This document shows positions 32,532 through 41,169 of a stretch of DNA of 64,000 nucleotides, in pieces. The position numbers and the translations under genes are program-made. This DNA is from Clostridium sp. BNL1100. GTDB taxonomy: Bacteria > Bacillota > Clostridia > Acetivibrionales > DSM-1351. The stretch covers positions 2,485,001-2,549,000 of the forward strand of contig NC_016791.1 of assembly GCF_000244875.1 (NCBI RefSeq), given 5' to 3'. Under the pieces are notes generated by a model. That model searched no databases. It was given only the letters and a program-made list of their open reading frames with translations, and had not been told where the DNA came from. Positions within the stretch are counted from its first letter, which is position 1, and every line of letters begins with the position of its first letter.

Positions 32532-34196
32532 TTATGCAGTCTCTATAGCCGCTTCATCCTCAAGTCCAAGTTGGGCAATGGCATTTTCCCTCATTTTGTA
32601 CTTCTGAATCTTTCCGCTTGCAGTCATTGGGAAACTGTCCAAAAAGCCAACATATTTAGGAGTTTTATGTCTTGCCATATTAGCTTTTACTGCTTCTTTA
32701 ACCTGTTCTTCTGTTAAGACGCAACCCTCTTTAAGTATAATACAGGCCATTATTTCCTCTCCGTATACTTTAGACGGAACACCGATTACCTGTACATCCT
32801 TAATTTCCGGCAGGGTATATAAAAACTCTTCTATTTCCTTTGGATAAATATTTTCTCCACCTCTGATAATCATATCTTTTATTCTGCCGGTTATCTTGTA
32901 ATATCCGTTTTCATCCCTTGTTGCCAAATCACCTGTATGGAGCCACCCGTCATCATCTATGGCCTGTGCGGTTGCTTCGGGCATCTTGTAGTACCCTTTC
33001 ATTACATTATAGCCTCTGGCAACAAATTCTCCGGGAACGCCGTCCGGAAGGTCCTGATTCGTTTCGGGATCAACAATCTTACATTCAATGAACGGAAGTG
33101 CACGGCCCACAGTCGAAACCCTAAGTTCAAGACTGTCTCCTATTCTTGTCTGGGTACATACGGGAGAAGCCTCTGTCTGACCATAAGGAATAGTTATATC
33201 CTTCATATTCATTTTTTCCACAACTGCTTCCATAACTTTTATAGGACATGGTGAACCGGACATAATTCCTGTTCTTAATGACGAAAAATCAAATTTACTA
33301 AAATCGGCATGATCAAGCATTGCTATGTACATCGTAGGAACACCATGTACTGCTGTACAGCGCTCGCTTTGAATTGCATTCATGACCTTTAATGGTGAAT
33401 AATAATCAACGGGAACCATTGTTGTTCCATGAGTCACGCAGGCCATTATTGCAAGAACCAATCCAAAGCAATGGAAAAACGGAACAGGAATACACAGCTT
33501 ATCTTCGTGGGTAAAATGCATACAGTCGCCTATACACATACCATTATTTATAATGTTGTAATGTGTAAGCATTACACCCTTTGGAAAACCCGTAGTTCCT
33601 GAAGTGTACTGCATGTTTATAACATCGTGACAATCAAGACTATTGCTGATGTTGTAAAGTTCTTCGTCAGAAATATCTCTGCCAAATTCAATAATATCAT
33701 CCCAGCTAAACATTCCCGGATGTTTCTCAGTGCTGACACTTATGATATTTTTCAGATACGGCAGTTTTTCACTATGAAAACTACCCGGTTCGGAGTTCTT
33801 TAATTCAGGACAAAGTTCATTAATAATCTGTATGTAATTGGAATCCTTGAAACCATCTAAAAGAACCAATGTATTTGTATCCGATTGTTTTAACAAATAT
33901 TCAAGCTCAAATACTTTGTAGTTAGTGTTTACAGTAACGAGAACAGCTCCTATTTTTGCTGAGGCAAACAGTGTAATAAGCCATTCTGGTACGTTTGTTG
34001 CCCAAATTGCAACATGATCACCCTTTTTAATCCCCATTTTGAGAAAACTCTTTGCAACTTTATTGCACAGCTCGTTGAATTCAGAATAAGTTTTTCTGAA
34101 TGGGCGGTCTGTGTATAATGCACAGTCATGATCTGGATATCTCTTTGCCATATCATCTAGTAAACTACCAACAGTAATCTCTATCAGTTTCTCCAC
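32532..34196 (-). CDS. AMP-forming acyl-CoA synthetase
   Basis: A 554-residue member of the ANL superfamily that activates a carboxylic acid to acyl-CoA through an acyl-adenylate. It has the P-loop MQYTSGTTGFPKGVMLTHYN, the IPYGQTEASP motif, GWLHTGDLATRDENGYY with the ribose-binding Asp, RIKDMIIRGGENIYPKEIEE, and a C-terminal catalytic lysine in TASGKIQKYKMRE. GTG at 34196 is taken as start, with GGAGG 8 bases upstream. The leader carries a T-box with a Leu-type specifier, suggesting the substrate may be a branched-chain acid linked to leucine (inference); medium-chain acids are the alternative. Confidence 0.9.
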   Translation of the reverse strand: MEKLIEITVGSLLDDMAKRYPDHDCALYTDRPFRKTYSEFNELCNKVAKSFLKMGIKKGDHVAIWATNVPEWLITLFASAKIGAVLVTVNTNYKVFELEYLLKQSDTNTLVLLDGFKDSNYIQIINELCPELKNSEPGSFHSEKLPYLKNIISVSTEKHPGMFSWDDIIEFGRDISDEELYNISNSLDCHDVINMQYTSGTTGFPKGVMLTHYNIINNGMCIGDCMHFTHEDKLCIPVPFFHCFGLVLAIMACVTHGTTMVPVDYYSPLKVMNAIQSERCTAVHGVPTMYIAMLDHADFSKFDFSSLRTGIMSGSPCPIKVMEAVVEKMNMKDITIPYGQTEASPVCTQTRIGDSLELRVSTVGRALPFIECKIVDPETNQDLPDGVPGEFVARGYNVMKGYYKMPEATAQAIDDDGWLHTGDLATRDENGYYKITGRIKDMIIRGGENIYPKEIEEFLYTLPEIKDVQVIGVPSKVYGEEIMACIILKEGCVLTEEQVKEAVKANMARHKTPKYVGFLDSFPMTASGKIQKYKMRENAIAQLGLEDEAAIETA

Positions 34197-34239
34197 AACC
34201 AACACCTCCAAGTTAAATTGTAACCATATTCATAAAATG

Positions 34240-34500
34240 TTTAAAAAAATAAAAAGCCTTCCGTCTCGTAATCATGAGACGAAAAGCTATGTTTCCGCGG
34301 TACCACTCAAGTTAATTCCTTTTCAAGAAATTCTCTTTAAATCATATAACGGTGAAAACCGTTTCAGCCTACTTATTTCAGCCAAAAATGCTCCAGGGCG
34401 AGCTTCAACCTTCAAAGCCGCTGTCTTTCACCAACCGACAGCTCTCTACTGACTTATGTACGGTTTACTATTCCCATTCACTGCACTCTTCTATTGGAAA
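34240..34500 (-). promoter_or_regulatory. T-box leader with leucine-type specifier
   Basis: On the minus strand: Stem I tip AGAGAGCTGTC..GGTTGGTG..GACAGC, specifier region GAAGCTCGCCCTGGAG, T-box GAGTGGTACCGCGG (about 34291-34306) and terminator with CGTCTC/GAGACG arms and TTTTTATTTTTTT. Aligned on the shared GAG, the codon in the place of ATC of the ileS leader is CTC (Leu), 6 bases before the GAG. So uncharged tRNA-Leu should turn on the acyl-CoA synthetase gene. Confidence 0.85.
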
Positions 34501-34544
34501 TTATTAATATAATACTATGTCGGCAAACTAAGTGTCAATACTTT

Positions 34545-35195
34545 TTATACTTTTATGTTATGTTTAAATGCATAGATGGCTGCCTGAGTTCTATCATTTA
34601 CATCCAGTTTTTTGAATATATTTGATATATGATTTTTAACGGTCTTTTCACTTATATAAAGGGTTTTAGCAATTTCTTTATTAATCATTCCCTCTGCTAT
34701 AAGTTTTAAAACTTCCACTTCACGATTGGTCAGATTGTTTACAATAGATTTATCCTGTTCATACAATGTTACTCTGTTAAACTCCTTCACAAGCTCGCCA
34801 GTCATATTAGGCTGTATGTACGTTTGGTCACGGTAAACACTTCTTATTGCCTCTATCAATACTGATGATTCTGCATCCTTTAAAACATAACCCTCGCACC
34901 CAAGCTGTAATGTCTTAAACAGATATTCTCTGTCCTGATGCAGCGTCAGTACTATTATTTTATAATTAACAGACTCCTGCTTCAACATTTTAATGGCCTG
35001 AAGGCCATTTATAACAGGCATATTTATATCCATCAGGATAATATCAGGCCTTATCTTTTTGGACATGGCTACAGCTTCCTCACCATTAGAAGCCTGCGAA
35101 ACCACGCAAATATCTTCCTCCAACTCAAGGATAGTTTTTAATCCTTGTCGAACCATAGCATGGTCGTCCGCAATCATTACCCTAATTTTATTCAT
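34545..35195 (-). CDS. degU: NarL/DegU-family response regulator
   Basis: A 216-residue regulator: receiver domain with acidic pocket (MIADDHAMVR) and phosphorylation site Asp56 (ILMDINMP), then a LuxR-type helix-turn-helix (LTNREVEVLKLIAEGMINKE, ISEKTVKNHISNIFKKL). It is encoded just after, and overlaps by four bases, a DegS-type kinase, so the pair is a DegS-DegU system. In Bacillus this pair governs secreted enzymes, motility and biofilm; here it might control secreted hydrolases (inference). A separate terminator was not obvious. Confidence 0.88.
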   Translation of the reverse strand: MNKIRVMIADDHAMVRQGLKTILELEEDICVVSQASNGEEAVAMSKKIRPDIILMDINMPVINGLQAIKMLKQESVNYKIIVLTLHQDREYLFKTLQLGCEGYVLKDAESSVLIEAIRSVYRDQTYIQPNMTGELVKEFNRVTLYEQDKSIVNNLTNREVEVLKLIAEGMINKEIAKTLYISEKTVKNHISNIFKKLDVNDRTQAAIYAFKHNIKV

Positions 35196-36367
35196 TTCTG
35201 AGAGTCCTCCCCTTCATCCAGTAATGGTATATGAATCGTAATTTTTGTTCCTACTCCTACCTGTGATACTATATCCACCTCTCCTTCAAGCAGGGCTACC
35301 CTCTCTTTCATGCTAAAAAGGCCAAATCCGCCAGTACTTTCAGGCTCTATTATTTTAACATCTTCGGTGTTAAATCCAACACCATTATCAGCAATAATAA
35401 TATTTAATTTTTGATTGACATGCTCCAAGAGAATTGAAACTCTTTTTGCCTGTGCGTGTTTTAGTACATTATTCAAAGATTCCTGTACAATTCTGAAAAC
35501 GGCAAGAGATATGACGGGCTTAATTTCTTCATTAATTGCTCTGGATCTGAGCTGAACATCTATCCCTGTTTCTTCTCTGAATGAAATTACATAACGCTCT
35601 AAAGTCGGCAATAAACCTAAATCATCAAGAGCCATTGGCCTCAGGTTATAAATTATCTTTCTGACCTCCTGGAGACTGTCCCTCATAACTTTTTTAAGGT
35701 TCTGCAGTTCTTTTCTTGCTTCATCAATATCTTTATCCATCAGACGTTCACAAATCTCAGCTTTAATAACGATATTCGACATTGATTGTGCAGGACCGTC
35801 GTGAATTTCTCTGGCTACTCTTTTTCGTTCTTCCTCCTGAGCCTCTATAATCTTGATACCGAGAAATTGCCTCTGCTGCAAATTGTCCAACTGCTCCCCT
35901 GCATTTTGCAGATCTCCGCTAAGATAGTCCAGCGCAATGCCCACATGTCCTATGAGACTACCTGCCCTTTCCAGAGTTTTTATACAATCCTTTATTCTTA
36001 TTTCAAGATCGTTTCTTCTTCTTATAAGAAAAGTCTCCTGTTCACGCCTTACTGCAAGCTCAACCCTTATATTGTCCGCTGTCTGGTAAGCCTTAGCAAG
36101 CTCATTCTGGCTATGTCTGTTAAATTCCTTATTAACATCGTATAGTTTCTTTTTACTTTGTTTAAGGTCATGTTCCAGATTTTCGATTACACTGACAATT
36201 TCAAAGACCTGCTGTTTTAATGTTACCAATTCATCTTCAAGTCTTTTGCATTCCTTTCTGGAATTCTCAGCAATTTCAATAATCTCATTTTTACCTGATT
36301 CAAGAGATTTTATTGTTTTTGTAATTATATCATTCATCTGTACAGAATTATGTTTATAGCTTCTCAT
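35192..36367 (-). CDS. degS: DegS-family sensor histidine kinase
   Basis: A 391-residue cytosolic kinase without membrane spans. Residues 1-170 are a long coiled coil as in Bacillus DegS. The HisKA_3 motif EEERKRVAREIHDGPAQSMS carries the phosphorylated His (His189), followed by IIYNLRPMALDDLGLLPTL. The ATP-binding domain has ADNGVGFN and GFGLFSMKERVALLEG. The overall order is nearly that of DegS. The ATG at 36367 is tentative because no good binding site is visible; TTG at 36379 is an alternative. It overlaps degU through ATGA. Confidence 0.9.
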   Translation of the reverse strand: MRSYKHNSVQMNDIITKTIKSLESGKNEIIEIAENSRKECKRLEDELVTLKQQVFEIVSVIENLEHDLKQSKKKLYDVNKEFNRHSQNELAKAYQTADNIRVELAVRREQETFLIRRRNDLEIRIKDCIKTLERAGSLIGHVGIALDYLSGDLQNAGEQLDNLQQRQFLGIKIIEAQEEERKRVAREIHDGPAQSMSNIVIKAEICERLMDKDIDEARKELQNLKKVMRDSLQEVRKIIYNLRPMALDDLGLLPTLERYVISFREETGIDVQLRSRAINEEIKPVISLAVFRIVQESLNNVLKHAQAKRVSILLEHVNQKLNIIIADNGVGFNTEDVKIIEPESTGGFGLFSMKERVALLEGEVDIVSQVGVGTKITIHIPLLDEGEDSQK

Positions 36368-36550
36368 GTTTTTGTCCAATCATAAATAATCCCGCAAATA
36401 GCAGGTGAATATTTTTACACTATAGTATATTTTACCTAATATCTATTTTTCCTACAATAAATATTATAAAAAATATCATAATATATAAATATTAGTAAAA
36501 AATACTGTACATTTAACTGAAAATTTTATATTATTTTTAGAAATTAAGTG

Positions 36551-36579
36551 TTGACAATAATAATAACAGCTCTTATAAT
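36551..36579 (+). promoter_or_regulatory. tRNA-Lys promoter
   Basis: TTGACA at 36551-36556 and TATAAT at 36574-36579 with a 17-base spacer, consensus for a vegetative promoter. The GCTCTTATAAT..AAAAGTGTTCGG stretch is shared with the second tRNA-Lys promoter. Confidence 0.9.
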
Positions 36580-36617
36580 GTAAAAGTGTTCGGAGGGCAA
36601 GTCCTTAAATAAAATAG

Positions 36618-36693
36618 GCGCCATTAGCTCAGTTGGTAGAGCACCTGACTCTTAATCAGGGTGTCCCGGGTTCGAATCCCTGATGGCGCACCA
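36618..36693 (+). tRNA. tRNA-Lys (CTT anticodon), copy 1
   Basis: A 76-base cloverleaf with acceptor GCGCCAT/ATGGCGC, anticodon loop CTCTTAA (CTT), T loop GTTCGAATC and encoded CCA. Identical to the copy at 39607-39682. Confidence 0.96.
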
Positions 36694-36730
36694 AACAAAA
36701 ACCGCTTACTTAAGTAAGCGGTTTTTGTTT
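36693..36730 (+). terminator. Terminator of tRNA-Lys copy 1
   Basis: A long perfect inverted repeat around ACTTAAGT with AAACAAAAACCGC/GCGGTTTTTGTTT arms directly after the tRNA. Confidence 0.88.
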
Positions 36731-36789
36731 GGTGAAAATTCTTAAATCATAAAAATAGAGAGCCTTTCAGCTCTCTTTATCTTTTCTGA

Positions 36790-37659
36790 TTACTTGTTAC
36801 GGCATACACGAAAACCTTGATCGTATCCCTTACCATTTGCATCAAAATTACCTCTGTAAGAAATTTCACAGGCATGTTCGTCACTTAGCCAGCAGCCGCC
36901 CCTCCAAACCCTGACAGAGCCACTTTTACTGTCCAAAGCATCTCCATACCAGTTCCAACACCATTCCCTTACATTACCCGACATATCATAAAGCCCTAAT
37001 TCGTTTGGTTTCTTTGAACCAACAGGTTTTGTTTGATTTTTATTGCTTTCAATCTTTGGCCAGTACCAATCTCCATCTAATTTTTTATTACCGGAGTTTA
37101 CCCAGTCCCATGCTACTTCATCTACATTATTACTTCCGCTGTATGTATAATTTTTACTATCCTGGCCTCCGCCCGCAGCATATTCCCACTCTGCCTCTGT
37201 AGGTAATCGATAACCATTAGCTTTTGAATTGATAGTTACTGTCCATTTTATATCATCTATTTCGCTTATATTATTTGAGTCTTTTTTATTTTTGTCTATG
37301 TTGTAATATGGATCCAGCCCCTCTTTTATACTCCTTTTATTGCAGTATTCAATACATTCATACCAGTTTACCATTTCTACCGGTAAATTATCACCTTTGT
37401 ATTGTGATGGATTGCTTTCCATTATGTCTTTCCACTCTTTCTGGGTTACTTCATATTTTCCAATATAGAAATCAGAAATTTTTACTTTTTTCTCATAGAG
37501 GTTGGACTTCGTATTCTTAAAAATTCCTCCTTTGACTAATACAAAATTATCAGACATTTCTTTCTTATTAAGATTTTCTTGCGCACTAGGTTTATCTTGA
37601 GAACATGCGCTAATGGTAACCATCATTGTGATTAAAAGGAAAATTAATAGCTTTTTCAT
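36790..37659 (-). CDS. Lipoprotein with formylglycine-generating-enzyme (SUMF1) domain
   Basis: A 289-residue exported lipoprotein: signal MKKLLIFLLITMMVTI with lipobox ISAC (Cys19). The rest is an FGE-sulfatase/SUMF1 fold: FVLVKGGIFKN, FYIGKYEVTQKEWKDIM, NLPVEMVNWYECIEYCNK, GYRLPTEAEWEYAAGG, GLYDMSGNVREWCWNWYG and SYRGNFDANGKGYDQGFRVC. True formylglycine enzymes are intracellular in bacteria or ER-located; extracytoplasmic SUMF1-like proteins are often carbohydrate-related or non-catalytic. It lies 320 bases downstream of the xylanase on the same strand; the intervening stretch has one copy of the 36-bp inverted repeat. Confidence 0.85.
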   Translation of the reverse strand: MKKLLIFLLITMMVTISACSQDKPSAQENLNKKEMSDNFVLVKGGIFKNTKSNLYEKKVKISDFYIGKYEVTQKEWKDIMESNPSQYKGDNLPVEMVNWYECIEYCNKRSIKEGLDPYYNIDKNKKDSNNISEIDDIKWTVTINSKANGYRLPTEAEWEYAAGGGQDSKNYTYSGSNNVDEVAWDWVNSGNKKLDGDWYWPKIESNKNQTKPVGSKKPNELGLYDMSGNVREWCWNWYGDALDSKSGSVRVWRGGCWLSDEHACEISYRGNFDANGKGYDQGFRVCRNK

Positions 37660-37860
37660 TAATATGTCTCCTTAACTGATAAAAAGTTATAGACTGTAAA
37701 GTCCTATAAATTTAGTCTTTTTAGCATTGAAGGCCGTTCATCTAGAAACGGCCCAACGCTTTTGGACTATTTAATCAAACCGGAATACACACCTACTGGC
37801 CTGTCTCCAATTTACAGGAACCGTGGATAAAAATTCCACCCTGTTCTATTTTACTCTTTT

Positions 37861-37896
37861 GAAAGATAATATTCAATTAATATGTAGGTAAGTAAT
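37861..37896 (+). repeat. 36-bp inverted repeat flanking the xylanase, left copy
   Basis: This segment (GAAAGATAATATTCAA..TATGTAGGTAAGTA) matches the reverse complement of 38652-38687 at 32 of 36 positions; the four differences are transitions and a 14-base block is identical. It lies about 85 bases beyond the xylanase stop. The rest of 37660-37980 shows no gene. Confidence 0.8.
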
Positions 37897-37980
37897 TTTT
37901 TTATATATAAGGCAACCGATTTGTAACCGGGCAACCTTACATATATACAGTGAAAAGTATTTTAATGGTCAAATGACCTC

Positions 37981-38619
37981 TTACCATACTGTTACGTTAG
38001 CGCTACCGCTACTTTGATATCCTTCTACGCATAATGCCTGGTATGACCAGCTGCTTCCAAGATTCATTCCTTTACTTTTCCATGCATTAACATGGTTAGC
38101 GAAGTTAATCTGAACGTTTTGTCCAGTAGATCTCTTAGACTGTCTAACACTCCAGTACTGAGTAAAAGTCTTTGTACCATCAATGGAAGGTGCATTTACT
38201 CTCTGAGTAGTATATATATCATAAGTACCGCCATCACTTGTTACGGAACCCTTGTATGTACCAGTAGGTCTATAAGTACCCCATGAATCAACAACATAAT
38301 ATTCTATAAGTGAGTTTCTTGTCCATCCATAGAAAGTTAAATAACCATTACCTGAAGGTGAGAATACGCCTGCATTGTAGTTACAAACTCTATTTGCAGT
38401 TCCGTAATTCCACCCTTTACCAACAACGAAGTTTCCACAATTAGACCAATTAACGCTGTAATTTCCGCCAGATCCATTAGTTACATTTACTGTTCCGCCA
38501 CCATCGGTCCAGTTCTGCCAGTAATCAGTTGCTGCATATGTTGTTCCTGCAAATAAGCTTGTAACACTCATTGAAATTGCAAAAATTAGTCCTAAAACTT
38601 TCTTATTAAACTTACCCAT
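37981..38619 (-). CDS. Secreted endo-1,4-beta-xylanase, family GH11
   Basis: A 212-residue secreted enzyme that cuts the xylan backbone. The signal peptide ends about TTYA (residue 29). The mature part is a compact GH11 jelly roll: [38 protein letters not shown] with the nucleophile Glu106, [14 protein letters not shown] thumb region, and [18 protein letters not shown] with acid/base Glu199. It is a single domain of standard length with no dockerin or carbohydrate-binding module, so it is free rather than cellulosomal. AGGAGG lies 7 bases before the ATG. The upstream flank contains one 36-bp repeat and three promoter-like repeats. Confidence 0.97.
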   Translation of the reverse strand: MGKFNKKVLGLIFAISMSVTSLFAGTTYAATDYWQNWTDGGGTVNVTNGSGGNYSVNWSNCGNFVVGKGWNYGTANRVCNYNAGVFSPSGNGYLTFYGWTRNSLIEYYVVDSWGTYRPTGTYKGSVTSDGGTYDIYTTQRVNAPSIDGTKTFTQYWSVRQSKRSTGQNVQINFANHVNAWKSKGMNLGSSWSYQALCVEGYQSSGSANVTVW

Positions 38620-38651
38620 ACTATAATCCTCCTAAAAATATAGTTTATTTT

Positions 38652-38687
38652 ACTACTTACCTACATACTAGTTGAATACTATCTTTC
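38652..38687 (-). repeat. 36-bp inverted repeat flanking the xylanase, right copy
   Basis: The reverse complement matches 37861-37896 at 32 of 36 positions. It ends 33 bases upstream of the xylanase start, so it lies in its leader or promoter. Confidence 0.8.
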
Positions 38688-38979
38688 TTTTAGCCCTGTT
38701 TGTGAAGTTTTTTACTTTAACACAAAAATTTGAACAAAAATTAAGCCATCGCAAAGTCACTAAAAAGAAGTTTTTTATAAATAAAACCCCGGATTTAGTA
38801 ACAATACCATAATATGCAATATATAGAATGCATTTTTTGTGTAGTTGGGAATTAGTAAATACGTTTAGTAGAATTGTGCAATAACATGTTGAAAATATAG
38901 ATAATTACTTAGATAACGATGTAATAACTTCTAGATAAAGTAATCTGTAGAGTAAATGAAAACTTAAAAAATCTATTCA

Positions 38980-39093
38980 CCTCCTATATTGTGAATTAAC
39001 GTAATGACTCTACTAAATCATGTTATCATATTTATACAGTTTTGTAAATATTTTTATTGTATTTTTTTGCTATTTAGTGGAAAAATTTGTTAC
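38980..39093 (-). repeat. Promoter-like repeat unit 1
   Basis: On the minus strand: TTTACA, then about 17 bases, then a GATAACATG-type -10, then ATTACGTTAATT and an AGGAGG site with no start codon after it. It shares about 112 aligned bases with units at 39143 and 39369. The stretch 38688-38979 between it and the xylanase has no gene. Confidence 0.6.
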
Positions 39094-39142
39094 GCAGGTC
39101 GAATCCGTAATAAATCAATATGGAGTGCTAATTTCCCATCAA

Positions 39143-39255
39143 CCTCCTAAGTACAAGATAGCGGGAATATTTTCCTAAATCATAATATCATTTTTATACA
39201 CATTTGTAAATATATTTCATGTAAAATGTTGCTATTTTGTGGAAATAATTGTGTG
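39143..39255 (-). repeat. Promoter-like repeat unit 2
   Basis: The same order of blocks: TTTACAAATGTGTATAAAAA, GATATTATG, and TTAGGAGGTTG. Only a three-codon frame follows the ribosome-binding-site-like block. Confidence 0.6.
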
Positions 39256-39368
39256 CGTAAGAAGAAACTTTGAATTGTCGTATCCTAGATGAAAAAAATA
39301 AAAAATACTAAAACAATACTTTAATAAGTTGTACCATTTAGCTCATTTGAGACAAGTTTACTGATCCG

Positions 39369-39480
39369 CCTCCCAAGTATAAATTAACGTAATCATTCTA
39401 CTAAAACATATTATCATTATTATACACTTTTGTAAATATCTATTGTAAAATATTGTGGTATAAGTAGAAAATATTGTTAC
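39369..39480 (-). repeat. Promoter-like repeat unit 3
   Basis: The same order of blocks: TTTACAAAAGTGTATAATAA, GATAATATG, ATTACGTTAATT and TTGGGAGGCG. No gene follows it. Confidence 0.6.
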
Positions 39481-39535
39481 CAAGATTCAACAATAGGTAT
39501 TCTACATTTTTTTCAGATAAATAAGTATTTTGTTG

Positions 39536-39564
39536 TTGACATTATCAAATATTGCTCTTATAAT
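39536..39564 (+). promoter_or_regulatory. Second tRNA-Lys promoter
   Basis: TTGACA at 39536-39541 and TATAAT at 39559-39564 with a 17-base spacer. Confidence 0.9.
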
Positions 39565-39606
39565 ATAAAAGTGTTCGGGCGAGGTAAGCCCATAAATATT
39601 AAATAT

Positions 39607-39682
39607 GCGCCATTAGCTCAGTTGGTAGAGCACCTGACTCTTAATCAGGGTGTCCCGGGTTCGAATCCCTGATGGCGCACCA
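39607..39682 (+). tRNA. tRNA-Lys (CTT anticodon), copy 2
   Basis: Identical in all 76 bases to the copy at 36618-36693, with its own consensus promoter and terminator. Confidence 0.96.
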
Positions 39683-39687
39683 AAAAG

Positions 39688-39712
39688 CCGTTTGAATAAT
39701 CAAACGGTTTTT
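39688..39712 (+). terminator. Terminator of tRNA-Lys copy 2
   Basis: CCGTTTGA/TCAAACGG stem followed by TTTTTGTTTTTTT. Confidence 0.85.
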
Positions 39713-39735
39713 GTTTTTTTGTGAAACAGTTCTAT

Positions 39736-39984
39736 TTAATCCATTTGAGCCGAAATTAATGTTTCTTTTTGCCTTCTGGTCATTTTTTTAATGCTGTATT
39801 CTCTCGATAACGCTATAGATTTGGTTTCAGCCTCTTCGTAATACACAAGTGTCACCGGCAGTCTTGCCCTGGTATATTTTGCACCCTTGCCTCGGTTATG
39901 AACTTTAATTCTTTTTTGCAAATCATCTGTATACCCTGTATACAGTGTCTTGTCAGCACATTGCAAAACGTAAACGTAATACAT
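39736..39984 (-). CDS. GIY-YIG domain protein (UPF0213 type)
   Basis: An 82-residue protein made up of a single GIY-YIG nuclease fold: [20 protein letters not shown] (YVY..YTG signature), [20 protein letters not shown] with the catalytic Arg region, and the Glu in [10 protein letters not shown]. The family (YhbQ/UPF0213) is widespread and its cellular role is poorly known, perhaps DNA repair. It lies 38 bases after the cyclase gene on the same strand and may be co-transcribed. Confidence 0.88.
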   Translation of the reverse strand: MYYVYVLQCADKTLYTGYTDDLQKRIKVHNRGKGAKYTRARLPVTLVYYEEAETKSIALSREYSIKKMTRRQKETLISAQMD

Positions 39985-40022
39985 TTTAAGAAAACACCTC
40001 TGATATGTAAATATTTAATGAT

Positions 40023-40643
40023 TTATTCAAGTATTTTTGCAACTGCCCTCACCATACAGGAATCAGCCCTTATTTTTAAAGGAAATGCCATTAATTCAAA
40101 ATCAGAACCAGCCGGAATTTTGTCCAGGTTGGTTAGATTCTCAAGTAGCAAAATACCGTTGCCGAGCAAATATTTGTGTATTCCAAAAGGAAATCTGTCA
40201 GGTGAAGGAGCATCCATTCCCACTAATTTAATTCCATGTTTCACTAGCATTTCGCAAAATGTCATACCTAGCACAGGATGATTATCATAATAGGTTTTCT
40301 GTCCATAATATTTATCCATTCCGGTACAAACCATCACTATTCTCTTATCTTTCAAAACTTCCAAATGGCTGCTTTCTGCTTCTAAAACGCTTTTACCGTA
40401 TGTATGTATTACACAAGCGGCGCCATAAAATTTTTCCAGAGGATAATTACATATATATTCACAAGCATCAGTAATGTGCATTGCTCCATCAACATGAGTT
40501 CCGACGTGCATCCCTGTTTCCAGCCTATGATTATTATACTGGTCCTTAGAAAATTCATGGGTTTGGTGTAATCTCACAACATCATCTCCGGGATAAACAG
40601 GCATATTGTTAAATATATCACGAGATAAATCTATAAGTTTCAT
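40023..40643 (-). CDS. Cyclase-family hydrolase (kynurenine formamidase-like)
   Basis: A 206-residue metal-dependent hydrolase of the cyclase family. The signature HVGTHVDGAMH gives metal ligands, and YPGDDVVRL, VGMDAPSPDRFPFGIHKYLL and LLENLTNL are also typical. Members include kynurenine formamidase and isatin hydrolase; no tryptophan degradation genes are nearby, so the substrate is unknown. The open frame starts at ATG 40643 and is of standard length. Confidence 0.82.
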   Translation of the reverse strand: MKLIDLSRDIFNNMPVYPGDDVVRLHQTHEFSKDQYNNHRLETGMHVGTHVDGAMHITDACEYICNYPLEKFYGAACVIHTYGKSVLEAESSHLEVLKDKRIVMVCTGMDKYYGQKTYYDNHPVLGMTFCEMLVKHGIKLVGMDAPSPDRFPFGIHKYLLGNGILLLENLTNLDKIPAGSDFELMAFPLKIRADSCMVRAVAKILE

Positions 40644-40712
40644 AATTTACTTCCTAATATTTTTTTAGTTTATATTAATTATACAGTTTTTTTGAACTTA
40701 CGCAAAACTAAT

Positions 40713-40765
40713 AACAAAAGGCTTCATAAAGCCAAATTAAAATCAGCTGAATGAAGCCTTTTGTT
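40713..40765. terminator. Terminator between small secreted protein and cyclase genes
   Basis: A 15-base perfect stem (AACAAAAGGCTTCAT and its complement) with T runs on both strands. Confidence 0.8.
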
Positions 40766-40767
40766 AC

Positions 40768-41169
40768 TTATTGTACACTGTAAGTCGTCACAAGTCTGCT
40801 TGCGCCGCAGGTAATCTCAATATTATATGTCCCGGTATCCGTTTTTTCGTCCACCTTCCAAGTACATAAAAGATTTCCATCCTTACCTGCAACTAAATTT
40901 CTCACAGAAGAATAATCTCTCCCGTTTATTTTATAGGATGCAATAATTCTACAATTTGAGCCGGGTGCAACCCTTATTGCAAGTACCCCTATTTCTCCGC
41001 GTCTGATATACGGTCTTCTTGCAACAATTTCTATTCCTCCGTCAGTCTGGGCTTGGAGGTTGATTTGCCTATTTGCTACATCTATACTTCCGCTCTTTAA
41101 AGCCTTGTAGTTTATAAAGCCCGGCAACAATAATGTAATGGCTAATAAATAAGATAAAATACGTTTCAA
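40768..41169 (-). CDS. Small secreted beta-sandwich protein
   Basis: A 133-residue protein with a signal peptide (MKRILSYLLAITLLLPGF) and a mature part resembling an Ig-like sandwich: RRGEIGVLAIRVAPGSNCRI, SYKINGRDYSSV, LLCTWKVDEKTDTGTYNIEI. Similar domains occur in clostridial surface proteins. There are two cysteines that could pair. The function is unknown. It is separately transcribed between terminators. Confidence 0.65.
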   Translation of the reverse strand: MKRILSYLLAITLLLPGFINYKALKSGSIDVANRQINLQAQTDGGIEIVARRPYIRRGEIGVLAIRVAPGSNCRIIASYKINGRDYSSVRNLVAGKDGNLLCTWKVDEKTDTGTYNIEITCGASRLVTTYSVQ

